Assembly: GCA_020718315.1 (NCBI GenBank)
Contig: DYSK01000108.1
Location: 1-6,832, forward strand
Source of the DNA: Draconibacterium orientale
GTDB taxonomy: Bacteria > Bacteroidota > Bacteroidia > Bacteroidales > UBA12170
DNA length: 6,832 nt
Reading direction: 5' to 3'
Below are positions 1 through 6,115 of this stretch, in pieces. The notes beneath the pieces were generated by a model, which saw only the letters and a list, made by a program, of their open reading frames with translations, was not told where the DNA came from and made no database searches. Every line of letters starts with the position of its first letter. Within the stretch, counting starts at the first letter, position 1. The translations under genes were made by a program, and so were the position numbers.

Positions 1-7
1 TTTTTGT

Positions 8-1639
8 TTAGCGAAGATTTAATTCAGTAATTCGTTTGTTCAATTCCACATTGCGTGTTGTTTGAATACACTGGCGGCGCGGAATGACAACAGAAACGCC
101 ATCGTAGGCGAGTTCTTCTTCAATAATGTGCACCATTTCGTCGTGATTTTTTTTGGAAGGAACAAAAACCCGAATATGATCCGGATGAACGCCTATTCCT
201 TCACAAATATGTTCTATCTTTCCCAGTGCGGCAGAATCTTGGCCACCGGTCATTCCTGTTGTAAAATTATCAGAAATCAAAATGGTGATCGGCGATTTTT
301 CATTTACCGCGTCTATTAAACCGGTCATTCCTGAATGCGCAAAGGTAGAGTCGCCAATGACTGCTACAGCGGGAATCAAACCAGCATCGGCAGCTCCTTT
401 TGCCATCGTAATACTGGCTCCCATGTCCACGCACGAATTAATGGCATTGAATGGCGGCAAAGCGCCAAGCGTATAACATCCAATATCTGAAAAAACTCTT
501 CCGGCAGAATACTTGCTCAACGCTTGGTTTAAAGCATTGTACGCATCAATATGTCCGCAACCTGTACACATAGCGGGCGGACGTGCTTTGATAATTTCTT
601 TTAATTCAGCATCGTCGAGTAGGTTTTCATTTTTCTTTTGTTCAAATCCAAGAGCTTGAGCAACTAAATTCGGATTTAATTCGCCATCGCGAGGCAATGT
701 TCCGTCTAAACGACCTTTGATATTTACTTTGCCGGTATAGCCTTTCAGCAATTCTTCAATAATTGGATAGCCGTCTTCCAACACCAAAACGGAATCACAT
801 TCGGTCAACAATTTTTCTACTTTGGTGCGTGGCATAGGATATTGGCCAATTTTTAATAATGGAAAATTAAACGGTTTATCTTGAAAGTTTTCCATCAGGT
901 AATTATAGGCCAAACCAAAGGCGATAATGCCTAAAGATTTATCGGAACCTTGAGTAAATCGGTTGAAAGGCGATGTTTCAGAATCTTCAATAAAACCCGA
1001 AAAGCTATTCAGTAATCCTTTGTATTGAACGCGAGCAAAATGGGGAAGCAAAACAAACTGATGCGGATTGGAAGGCAAAGAAATTTTGTTTTGGTCGAGC
1101 AGCGGTTTTCGTTCAACAGCAGCTCTGGAATGCGCAAGACGTGTTGTAATCCGAAGAAGGATTGGTACCCGGAATCGCTCCGACAATTGAAAGCCAACAT
1201 ACGCCATATCGTAGGCTTCTTGTTGGCACGAAGGTTCTAAAATGGGGATTTGGGCAAACTTTCCGTAATAGCGCGAATCTTGTTCGTTTTGTGAAGAATG
1301 CATGGAGGGGTCGTCGGCAACAGTCACCACCAAACCGCCATTGGTTCCCGTGATGGCCGCATTGATAAAAGCATCGGCAGCCACGTTCAATCCAACATGT
1401 TTCATACAAACCATGGCGCGTTTTCCGGCATACGACATGCCCAATCCGGCTTCCATGGCTGTTTTTTCGTTGGCCGACCATTTGCTGTGAATATTCCGTT
1501 CTTTGGCCAATTCATAATGCTGAACGTATTCTGTTATTTCGGTTGAAGGCGTGCCGGGATAGGCATAAACGCCCGACATACCGCCATCAATAGCACCCTG
1601 AGCGATGGCTTCAGCACCTAACAATAATATTTTTTGCAT
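8..1639 (-). CDS. iorA: Indolepyruvate:ferredoxin oxidoreductase, alpha subunit (thiamine-diphosphate-dependent), ferredoxin-less form
   Basis: Catalytic subunit of cytoplasmic IorAB, which oxidatively decarboxylates arylpyruvates (indolepyruvate, phenylpyruvate) to aryl-acyl-CoA with ferredoxin as electron acceptor, or runs in reverse for aromatic amino acid synthesis. Seen in the 543-residue product: an N-terminal pyrimidine-type domain with YPGTPSTEI (about 27-35) and WSANEKTAMEAG (54-65, carrying the expected glutamate E58); a middle transketolase-C-like domain (about 235-330); and a C-terminal pyrophosphate-binding domain with CTGCGH (358-363), GDSTF (429-433) and DNFTTGMTGG (457-466), the last two forming the ThDP/Mg motif. 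It stops soon after IPRRQC (519-524), where archaeal IorA continues into a two-[4Fe-4S] ferredoxin domain, so electrons must leave by another route. The first ATG is used because MQKILLLGAEAIAQGA is the typical family start; no Shine-Dalgarno is seen. Only 7 bases follow the stop, so an iorB gene, the expected next gene, cannot be seen. Confidence 0.94.
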   Translation of the reverse strand: MQKILLLGAEAIAQGAIDGGMSGVYAYPGTPSTEITEYVQHYELAKERNIHSKWSANEKTAMEAGLGMSYAGKRAMVCMKHVGLNVAADAFINAAITGTNGGLVVTVADDPSMHSSQNEQDSRYYGKFAQIPILEPSCQQEAYDMAYVGFQLSERFRVPILLRITTRLAHSRAAVERKPLLDQNKISLPSNPHQFVLLPHFARVQYKGLLNSFSGFIEDSETSPFNRFTQGSDKSLGIIAFGLAYNYLMENFQDKPFNFPLLKIGQYPMPRTKVEKLLTECDSVLVLEDGYPIIEELLKGYTGKVNIKGRLDGTLPRDGELNPNLVAQALGFEQKKNENLLDDAELKEIIKARPPAMCTGCGHIDAYNALNQALSKYSAGRVFSDIGCYTLGALPPFNAINSCVDMGASITMAKGAADAGLIPAVAVIGDSTFAHSGMTGLIDAVNEKSPITILISDNFTTGMTGGQDSAALGKIEHICEGIGVHPDHIRVFVPSKKNHDEMVHIIEEELAYDGVSVVIPRRQCIQTTRNVELNKRITELNLR

Positions 1640-1658
1640 TGCAATTCAGTATTTCGTG

Positions 1659-1744
1659 ATCTCAAAACTATTTTGAGATTTCTTGTGGGCAATTGTTTAT
1701 CAAACCTGAAAATGGTTTTATCAGGTATCTCAGCCCCTTGAGAT
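1659..1744 (-). promoter_or_regulatory. iorA 5' leader with two related palindromes (possible operator or RNA switch)
   Basis: A perfect 9-bp inverted repeat, ATCTCAAAA (1659-1667) and TTTTGAGAT (1671-1679), is separated by 3 bases and ends 20 bases before the iorA ATG. A second one, ATCTCA (1727-1732) and TGAGAT (1739-1744) with a 6-base loop, has the same outer arms. Between them lies ACCTGA/TCAGGT (1704-1709/1721-1726), which can form a third stem. The TTGAGATTT half-site occurs directly repeated at 1673-1681 and 1738-1746. Because the first and last palindromes share arms, they could be two binding sites for one dimeric regulator, or alternative RNA stems in the leader. The sequence alone does not choose between these. 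Confidence 0.5.
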
Positions 1745-1750
1745 TTGTTA

Positions 1751-1758
1751 CAAAATTA
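1751..1758 (-). promoter_or_regulatory. Candidate -7 element of the iorA promoter
   Basis: On the minus strand this reads TAATTTTG, an exact match to the Bacteroidota -7 consensus TAnnTTTG. Initiation would fall near 1743-1745 and give a leader of about 105 bases that starts almost exactly at the distal palindrome. No clear TTG -33 element is visible about 20 bases upstream, so this is a moderate call. Confidence 0.45.
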
Positions 1759-1942
1759 AAGAAAATAATCTGTTGGGAATCGATTTTATTGCTCTTCGGA
1801 AAATTAATTTTGGTCTTGATACGTGCTTATAATTTCGGGTAGATCAAGAATATCTGTTCGTTCTGAACAAGTATCGGGCTAAATACTTCTATTCAAAGCA
1901 TTGAACATGCTAAAAGCTCAATAAGGCCCGGCTATAACTCGA

Positions 1943-4585
1943 CTAAAAGCCAAATTTTACAGACATGAAAACCGCCGATGGACGAAGCCAATACGTGGAT
2001 TCATAAATGGTGAAAGCATTGGCTTGGTAAGTTGTGTATGTTTTTGTGTTGAAAATATTAGTCCAACTCAATTCTAAATCAATCTTTTTCTCTGTAAGGG
2101 TGTACCGATAGAACAAATCTGCAAATAAATTAGAGCTTCCACGTAAGTTGTAATATTCTGATGAAAGATTTACGAGGTGTTTTTTAGCTGGAAAAGCAAA
2201 GATTTTAAATAGATGTCGCTGCATAGAAATGTCGCTTTTTTTTTCTTTTTCAAGATAGGTTTGAAAATAGCTTGCATTTAATTCATATTCGGCATTTAAC
2301 CAAATGGTGAGGCGTATATTTAAGGTAGGGGCAAAATTGTAAACATGAGTCGTGGTATTAAACAAAAACGCATTTATCAAGGATGTTCCTATCCGAAGGT
2401 TATAACTTGCCTTAAAACCCAGGGTGGATTTTAAAGAGGAATAATACTTAGTGCTTTGACCATTTATGCTATGCGAATTTGCTGAATTGGGGAGGACGGT
2501 TGCTTGGATTACGCTTGTCCCATCGGCCTGAACAATACTACTATAAATCAGGTTATTTTGACTTAGCAAATAAACATAGCTTAGCGTATTAAACAAAGAC
2601 GTAATGGGATTACGGTAGGACAGGTATGCTAAAAAAACGTGGCTGGACGTTTCTGAAAGAAGTGTTGCATTTTGGCTTAGGTTTCGATAATTTTTTAGAA
2701 TATATGCGTAGTGAACCCCGCCAATATCGCCTAAATTGTTGGTATAACGCCAAGATGCTCTCGACTCCCAAAAACTTTTAAATTTATAATTGGCTGATAA
2801 ACTAGGTGTGAATAAAAACCGGCTCATTTTCTGTCCTTTAGCTAAACCAAAATCGTTCAGGCTAACCTGCTGCCAGCTATATGGCAACTTTGCTTTGACG
2901 GTAAAATTTGATTTTTTGTATTCCATCTCAGTTTGAAAATAAGCATTTGTATGCAGACCTTCCAGTTTATTCGTAAAGTCTGATCCGGTTATACTTCCTA
3001 CATTTTGTTGATTGATTGAAATAGCACTTTCCAGCATCTGTTTACGAAAAGCGATGCCAACCCGTTGGGTGAAGCTAAACCTTTTCCACACAAATCCATA
3101 GCCGGCAGATTGGTCTGTAAAAAAGCGAGTCAAATCAATCTGCTGAAGCAGATTGATGTATGGCTCATTCTGGTTCAATACGACCTCAAACTGCCCCGGA
3201 CTTACTTCCAAACTATGAGGACTGTGATCGTATGAAATATAAGATTGAAATTCAATTAATTTTTTTCCAAATGCGTTTACCGAACGCAATTCGTTCGAAA
3301 TAGACTTTAGGGGATTTTTTAAGGATTGTGCTATTTCTTCGGTTTCTGTATTAACCAAACCAAACTGCTTGTCCCAGCGCGATTGAATCTTCAATTCGTT
3401 AGACAAGTAGTTTTTCTTAACATTCCGACTTACGGTAAATTCGCCTATTAAATAATTATCATGACGTCGATTGTTTAGATGCTCGGTAAACGAAAGGGTG
3501 TCAATAGGGGTGAAAAGAATCCGCTGCAGCAAAGCCTCCTGTTTTTGATAATCGTTTATGTAATATAGGTTAGACCGTAGTTCAAAGTCTCGGTTTATTC
3601 GCATCAGTCCATTCAGATTGAATAAATGTATGTTGTTATCGAGGTATCGTTTTTGATCAATGCTAGGAAGATATGCCGTTTGTATATTTAACATTTCGGG
3701 GTTTTCATTCGGACGGGCTGCATTTTGAAGCAAATCGTTTAATGACAACATTTTGATTTGTTGGGAGATATCATTTCCTGTATTGTTTGTCTGATATGAA
3801 GCCAGCAGCTGAAATTTCTTGGTAAAGGCCATTGGCGTAATATTAGCATCCCAAAGAAAAGGACTTAGCCCACTACCCAATTTAGCCGTTCCGGTTGCGG
3901 TAATATCGCGCTTCATTTTTAGATTTAATGATGCTTGCTGCGAAAAAACCTTGTCTTCTAAAATCCGCAATGGTTGGTGGTTTTCGAGTACTTCAACTGC
4001 GCCAACCGCTCCATAAGGGAGATTTTTACTGATAACGCCATATCGACCATTCATCAAATCAAGTCCTTCGACATAAAATTTCTGTAAAGGCATTCCCTGA
4101 TAGAGTATTTTACCATCAGGCTCTATCTCAATTCCCGGCATACGCCGCAGAACATCTTCGATAGCTCTATCTTCTTTTCTGGCAAAAGAACTTACTAAAT
4201 AGCTAATTGTATCGCCATGCCGCTCAATGGGTTTTGCCATAACCGTATAGGCATCCAATTGCTTTACATCATATTCCAACTCAAATTGCAAGTTTTGTGA
4301 ACTATTGGCGATACGCCGAGATTCCTTTCGGCATTGGATTGAGCTGAGTTCAAGATCAAGACTATCGGTTAAGCTTTTAACATGGGTCTGAAAATGCCCC
4401 TCAGCATCGCTTACAGCATAGGCAATCATTATATTATTTCCCGGTAAATATACCAGAATATTAACGCCCGGCAAGGCTTCACCTTCCGGATCTACAACAC
4501 GCCCCTGAATATTGGCCTGCCCAACAAGAATTTGAGAAAATAGAATTGTAAAAACAAATGAAATAAAAATTCTCATAAAGTGCAT
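1943..4585 (-). CDS. TonB-dependent-receptor-like outer-membrane beta-barrel protein with N-terminal carboxypeptidase-regulatory-like domain
   Basis: An 880-residue outer-membrane barrel predicted to import, or possibly export, an unknown ligand. Seen: a signal peptide (hydrophobic stretch about 5-22, likely cut near VGQA); a carboxypeptidase-regulatory-like beta-sandwich about 24-108 (GRVVDPEGEALPGVNI, then SDAEGHF); a plug-like region about 115-225 with GDTISY (124-129), IEDVLRRMPGIE (142-153), then FYVEGLDLMNG and GAVEVLENHQP; and a barrel from about 228 rich in alternating aromatic strands, ending in SVKFGF with the terminal phenylalanine typical of barrel assembly signals. I see no convincing TonB box, so active TonB coupling is inferred from the family. 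ATG at 4585 gives MHFMRIF; starting at the fourth codon (4576) would give a more standard signal peptide and is equally plausible. The gene follows GLPGLI protein A after 77 bases on the same strand. A run of nine A on the coding strand (2236-2244) lies in the barrel part. Confidence 0.85.
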   Translation of the reverse strand: MHFMRIFISFVFTILFSQILVGQANIQGRVVDPEGEALPGVNILVYLPGNNIMIAYAVSDAEGHFQTHVKSLTDSLDLELSSIQCRKESRRIANSSQNLQFELEYDVKQLDAYTVMAKPIERHGDTISYLVSSFARKEDRAIEDVLRRMPGIEIEPDGKILYQGMPLQKFYVEGLDLMNGRYGVISKNLPYGAVGAVEVLENHQPLRILEDKVFSQQASLNLKMKRDITATGTAKLGSGLSPFLWDANITPMAFTKKFQLLASYQTNNTGNDISQQIKMLSLNDLLQNAARPNENPEMLNIQTAYLPSIDQKRYLDNNIHLFNLNGLMRINRDFELRSNLYYINDYQKQEALLQRILFTPIDTLSFTEHLNNRRHDNYLIGEFTVSRNVKKNYLSNELKIQSRWDKQFGLVNTETEEIAQSLKNPLKSISNELRSVNAFGKKLIEFQSYISYDHSPHSLEVSPGQFEVVLNQNEPYINLLQQIDLTRFFTDQSAGYGFVWKRFSFTQRVGIAFRKQMLESAISINQQNVGSITGSDFTNKLEGLHTNAYFQTEMEYKKSNFTVKAKLPYSWQQVSLNDFGLAKGQKMSRFLFTPSLSANYKFKSFWESRASWRYTNNLGDIGGVHYAYILKNYRNLSQNATLLSETSSHVFLAYLSYRNPITSLFNTLSYVYLLSQNNLIYSSIVQADGTSVIQATVLPNSANSHSINGQSTKYYSSLKSTLGFKASYNLRIGTSLINAFLFNTTTHVYNFAPTLNIRLTIWLNAEYELNASYFQTYLEKEKKSDISMQRHLFKIFAFPAKKHLVNLSSEYYNLRGSSNLFADLFYRYTLTEKKIDLELSWTNIFNTKTYTTYQANAFTIYESTYWLRPSAVFMSVKFGF

Positions 4586-4644
4586 TAAATAAGTCTGTGG
4601 AGTAAAACAATTAGCAGGTGTTTTGGATCCTTCTATCTAGGATT

Positions 4645-4652
4645 CAAATTTA
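4645..4652 (-). promoter_or_regulatory. Candidate -7 element of the receptor gene promoter
   Basis: Minus strand reads TAAATTTG, an exact TAnnTTTG match, in the 77-base gap between GLPGLI A and the receptor. Initiation near 4638 would leave a leader of about 50 bases. The nearest TTG upstream is 27 bases away, longer than the usual spacing, so the -33 element is poor. A weak 5-bp stem (4627-4631/4639-4643) lies near the predicted start of the message. The receptor may be transcribed alone as well as by read-through from GLPGLI A. Confidence 0.4.
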
Positions 4653-4662
4653 GTCTATTATT

Positions 4663-5487
4663 TTATTTCCTTTCTAATTCAATGGGGTTGTTCTTTTTTG
4701 CCATATTTCGTGCGGCTCGTTGCTGTAACTCATCATTTAGTCCTGCGGCTTTTGCCCTATTAATTATATCTTCTCTAAACGCATCTTCAGCGCGGAAAAA
4801 ATCTTGTTTAGTAGCTTTAATATAGTCTTTTTCCACATAATCAATCATCAGATTCTTATTGGGCTTTTTAATGGATATAAATTCAAAAACGTAGTGATTC
4901 CGACTATCAGAAATTTTAACAATTAATCCAGGTAAACCAGAGAATTTATATGGCCCATCGTTGAACGGAAGATCAGGGGCAAACCAAGCTGTCCAACTAC
5001 GTCCGCCAAAATTTGTTGTTGCTTTTTGTACTTTGTAACCATATAATGTTGCTGAATCTCCCGTTAATTTCCAATCTAACAAATTCAATCTCTCCAGATA
5101 TAAAAATCCGCCATCGGCTGCATAATCGATGCAAGTCAGTTCCCCTCTTGGATAATTTTTAAACACCTGATACCTAAATACTGAACGGGAAACTTGGCTT
5201 TTAGGGCTAGCAATAACAGCATCAAATTCTGTCCAAGATCTTAATTTTCTCACAACAGTATCCCTAATATAGAAGTTTTCACTAACAAATTTACTAACAT
5301 TTCGACCCAAAAAAAGCAACATTTCTTGTTGTTCAATAAAATTTGGATTTAATGAATCGGACTGATATTTAAGCGAATAAGTAATGAGATAATCTGTTGA
5401 TTCAATTTTTTTTATTGGATAATTAAACTGAGCATTGACAAGAATTGGAAAGAAAATTACTACAATTAATAACGTAAGCATTCTCAT
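4663..5487 (-). CDS. GLPGLI family protein (copy A), secreted, function unknown
   Basis: A complete 274-residue member of the GLPGLI family (first noted as a paralogous set in Porphyromonas gingivalis and widespread in Bacteroidota), with no established biochemical function. Seen: a signal peptide at 1-19 with a hydrophobic core and likely cleavage after LVNA, with no lipobox cysteine, so the product is probably periplasmic or surface-exposed rather than a lipoprotein; the signature GPYKFSGLPGLIVKI at 179-193 with GLPGLI at 184-189; aromatic blocks GGRSWTAWFAP (161-171) and NHYVFEFISI (197-206); and a charged, probably helical C-terminus from about 220. Length is usual for the family. The first ATG is chosen; a start at codon 3 would change the product little. 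It lies 77 bases upstream of the receptor gene, an arrangement that suggests joint function in the envelope. It is a paralogue of copy B across the peptide gene. Confidence 0.9.
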   Translation of the reverse strand: MRMLTLLIVVIFFPILVNAQFNYPIKKIESTDYLITYSLKYQSDSLNPNFIEQQEMLLFLGRNVSKFVSENFYIRDTVVRKLRSWTEFDAVIASPKSQVSRSVFRYQVFKNYPRGELTCIDYAADGGFLYLERLNLLDWKLTGDSATLYGYKVQKATTNFGGRSWTAWFAPDLPFNDGPYKFSGLPGLIVKISDSRNHYVFEFISIKKPNKNLMIDYVEKDYIKATKQDFFRAEDAFREDIINRAKAAGLNDELQQRAARNMAKKNNPIELERK

Positions 5488-5538
5488 ATTATAAAAGTTA
5501 AGTGTGTTCTATATTAAAAATCAATGACCTAAAATGTA

Positions 5539-5573
5539 AAATACATGGACGCGAATCTCGCGTCCATGTATTT
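5539..5573 (-). terminator. Strong stem-loop, probable intrinsic terminator of the small peptide gene
   Basis: Sixteen perfect base pairs (5539-5554 with 5558-5573) close a 3-base loop. The loop end of the stem is GC-rich (GACGCGA) and the base is AAA/TTT. The hairpin begins 8 bases after the peptide stop codon. On the minus strand the right arm runs into TATTTTACATTTT, an interrupted U-tract. The plus strand also has a T-rich tail after the stem, but there is no converging gene to serve. The structure should end or stabilise the 3' end of the peptide mRNA and limit read-through into GLPGLI A. Confidence 0.75.
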
Positions 5574-5581
5574 AGTAATTT

Positions 5582-5773
5582 TTAGCATAATATTTCAGCC
5601 CACATTTCTTCTGTAACGTCATCACAGATTACAACTACACCGGCAGGTTCACCATCACAAGTAAAATTAACAGCATGACAATTTGAGTCCTGTGGCTGAT
5701 CTGCAATCAATACTGCGGGTAAAGCAAAAGCAAATAAACTCACTAAAGCAAACATTGAAATAATTTTTTTCAT
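5582..5773 (-). CDS. Small secreted acidic cysteine-containing peptide, function unknown
   Basis: A 63-residue product that I cannot assign to a named family. Seen: a clear Sec signal peptide (MKKIISMF, then a leucine/phenylalanine/alanine core to about 22) with probable cleavage after VLIA, residue 24. The mature part is about 39 residues and has four cysteines (32, 39, 50, 63), the last being the final residue, nine acidic residues, one histidine and no lysine or arginine. There is no double-glycine leader and no lipobox. An even number of cysteines in an exported peptide suggests two disulfides, or thiol/carboxylate metal binding; both are inference. The start is the only ATG giving a signal peptide. 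No Shine-Dalgarno is visible; the upstream bases are A-rich. It is flanked by two GLPGLI genes on the same strand, followed by a strong terminator, and preceded by a structured leader, which together suggest a separately controlled, abundant short message. Confidence 0.72.
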   Translation of the reverse strand: MKKIISMFALVSLFAFALPAVLIADQPQDSNCHAVNFTCDGEPAGVVVICDDVTEEMWAEILC

Positions 5774-5794
5774 GTGTCTATAATTTGTTTTTTA

Positions 5795-5866
5795 ATTGCC
5801 ACATGTCCCAAAGGGATGCCTTTGGCAGAACTCGCCAACTAGTCATCCTCCTTTGTGTGAGGCAAT
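5795..5866 (-). repeat. 72-base long imperfect hairpin: structured leader or dispersed palindromic element
   Basis: The ends pair as ATTGCC (5795-5800) with GGCAAT (5861-5866). Moving inward the pairs are 5801-5803 with 5856-5858, CAAAG (5809-5813) with CTTTG (5851-5855), GGATG (5814-5818) with CATCC (5844-5848), and TTGGC (5822-5826) with GCCAA (5834-5838), leaving a 7-base loop. That is about 24 pairs with small bulges. An alternative local hairpin, CCAAAGG/CCTTTGG (5808-5814/5819-5825), uses some of the same bases. The element is visibly more GC-rich than its AT-rich flanks. It ends 21 bases before the peptide ATG. It could be a regulatory leader RNA, or a REP/MITE-like repeat inserted here; only one copy is in the window. 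Confidence 0.6.
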
Positions 5867-5939
5867 CTCTCATGGCTCGTTTCATTTTAATTAATTTTAA
5901 AGTTAGTAAAATAATTATCATAATAAAGCTAATTGATGG

Positions 5940-5960
5940 CACTGACACAGGCTGTCAGTG
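5940..5960. other. Perfect 8-bp stem-loop beside a G-run
   Basis: CACTGACA (5940-5947) and TGTCAGTG (5953-5960) form a perfect stem with a 5-base loop. Neither strand has a U-tract directly after the stem, so it is not a typical intrinsic terminator. Next to it, TGGGGG (5959-5964) could pair with CCCCCA (5991-5996), enclosing ATACGTAT, as an alternative fold. It may mark the 3' end of the GLPGLI copy B message or be part of the peptide gene control region. Confidence 0.45.
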
Positions 5961-6115
5961 GGGGAAAAATTTATACGTATTTTACACCCCCCCCCATTTA
6001 TATTTTTGCTAACAAACTCATTTTCTGCTGATTTAGACCTAAACATTTGTTTACCTTCTTGTCCGTAAAAATAGCTTCTTTTGGTCTTAGTAAAATAGAT
6101 TGAGAATCGAATCAC

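Larger units (their letters stand above)
1640..1942. other. Spacer between receptor 3' end and iorA, with leader and weak hairpins
   Basis: About 300 bases with no credible gene. Reading on the minus strand from the receptor stop, there are modest stem-loops: 6-bp arms at 1869-1874/1883-1888 with an 8-base loop, and 7-bp arms at 1814-1820/1843-1849 with a 22-base loop. A 12-bp AT palindrome, AAAATTAATTTT, lies at 1800-1811. None is followed by a good U-tract, so I see no clear intrinsic terminator for the receptor gene; read-through or factor-dependent ending is possible. The iorA-proximal half holds a -7 element and the paired palindromes listed separately. Confidence 0.7.
5774..6115. other. 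342-base spacer between GLPGLI copy B and the peptide gene
   Basis: No confident gene. From right to left on the minus strand it holds: a short dyad TAAACA/TGTTTA (6040-6053); a run of nine G (5987-5995 as C on the plus strand); the 8-bp palindrome ATACGTAT (5973-5980); a stem-loop at 5940-5960; an AT-rich stretch with a possible imperfect -7 element, TAACTTTA (5898-5905, minus strand); and the long imperfect hairpin at 5795-5866. Two short open frames cross it: 35 codons at 5778-5885, and one at 5918-6115 with an ATG at 6046. Both overlap the hairpins and lack family support, so they are treated as hypotheses only. I see no clear terminator for GLPGLI copy B. Confidence 0.6.

Noticed and set aside
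62..1546. Several plus-strand open frames and one further minus-strand frame inside iorA.
   Set aside because: They overlap a well-supported gene in other frames, have no signal, motif or family pattern, and give low-complexity or implausible proteins.
1800..1811. AAAATTAATTTT palindrome as an operator.
   Set aside because: A 12-bp AT-only palindrome is easily expected by chance in an AT-rich spacer and it is not repeated nearby.
1814..1888. Hairpins after the receptor stop as intrinsic terminators.
   Set aside because: Stems are short or loops large and no U-tract follows, so a terminator call is not supported.
3819..4016. Plus-strand 65-codon frame inside the receptor gene.
   Set aside because: It is antisense to the conserved plug region of the receptor and has no independent support.
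5582..5773. Assigning the small peptide to the NVEALA or double-glycine precursor families.
   Set aside because: It has neither an NVEALA motif nor a Gly-Gly leader; it has an ordinary Sec signal peptide.
5785..6012. Plus-strand 75-codon frame across the spacer.
   Set aside because: It begins inside the long hairpin, crosses the stem-loop and the C-run, and its product has no recognisable features; it is probably a chance frame.
5774..6115. CRISPR array, tRNA or insertion-sequence remnant in the spacer.
   Set aside because: There is no regular repeat-spacer pattern, no cloverleaf with a CCA-type end, and no transposase fragment or clear target-site duplication.
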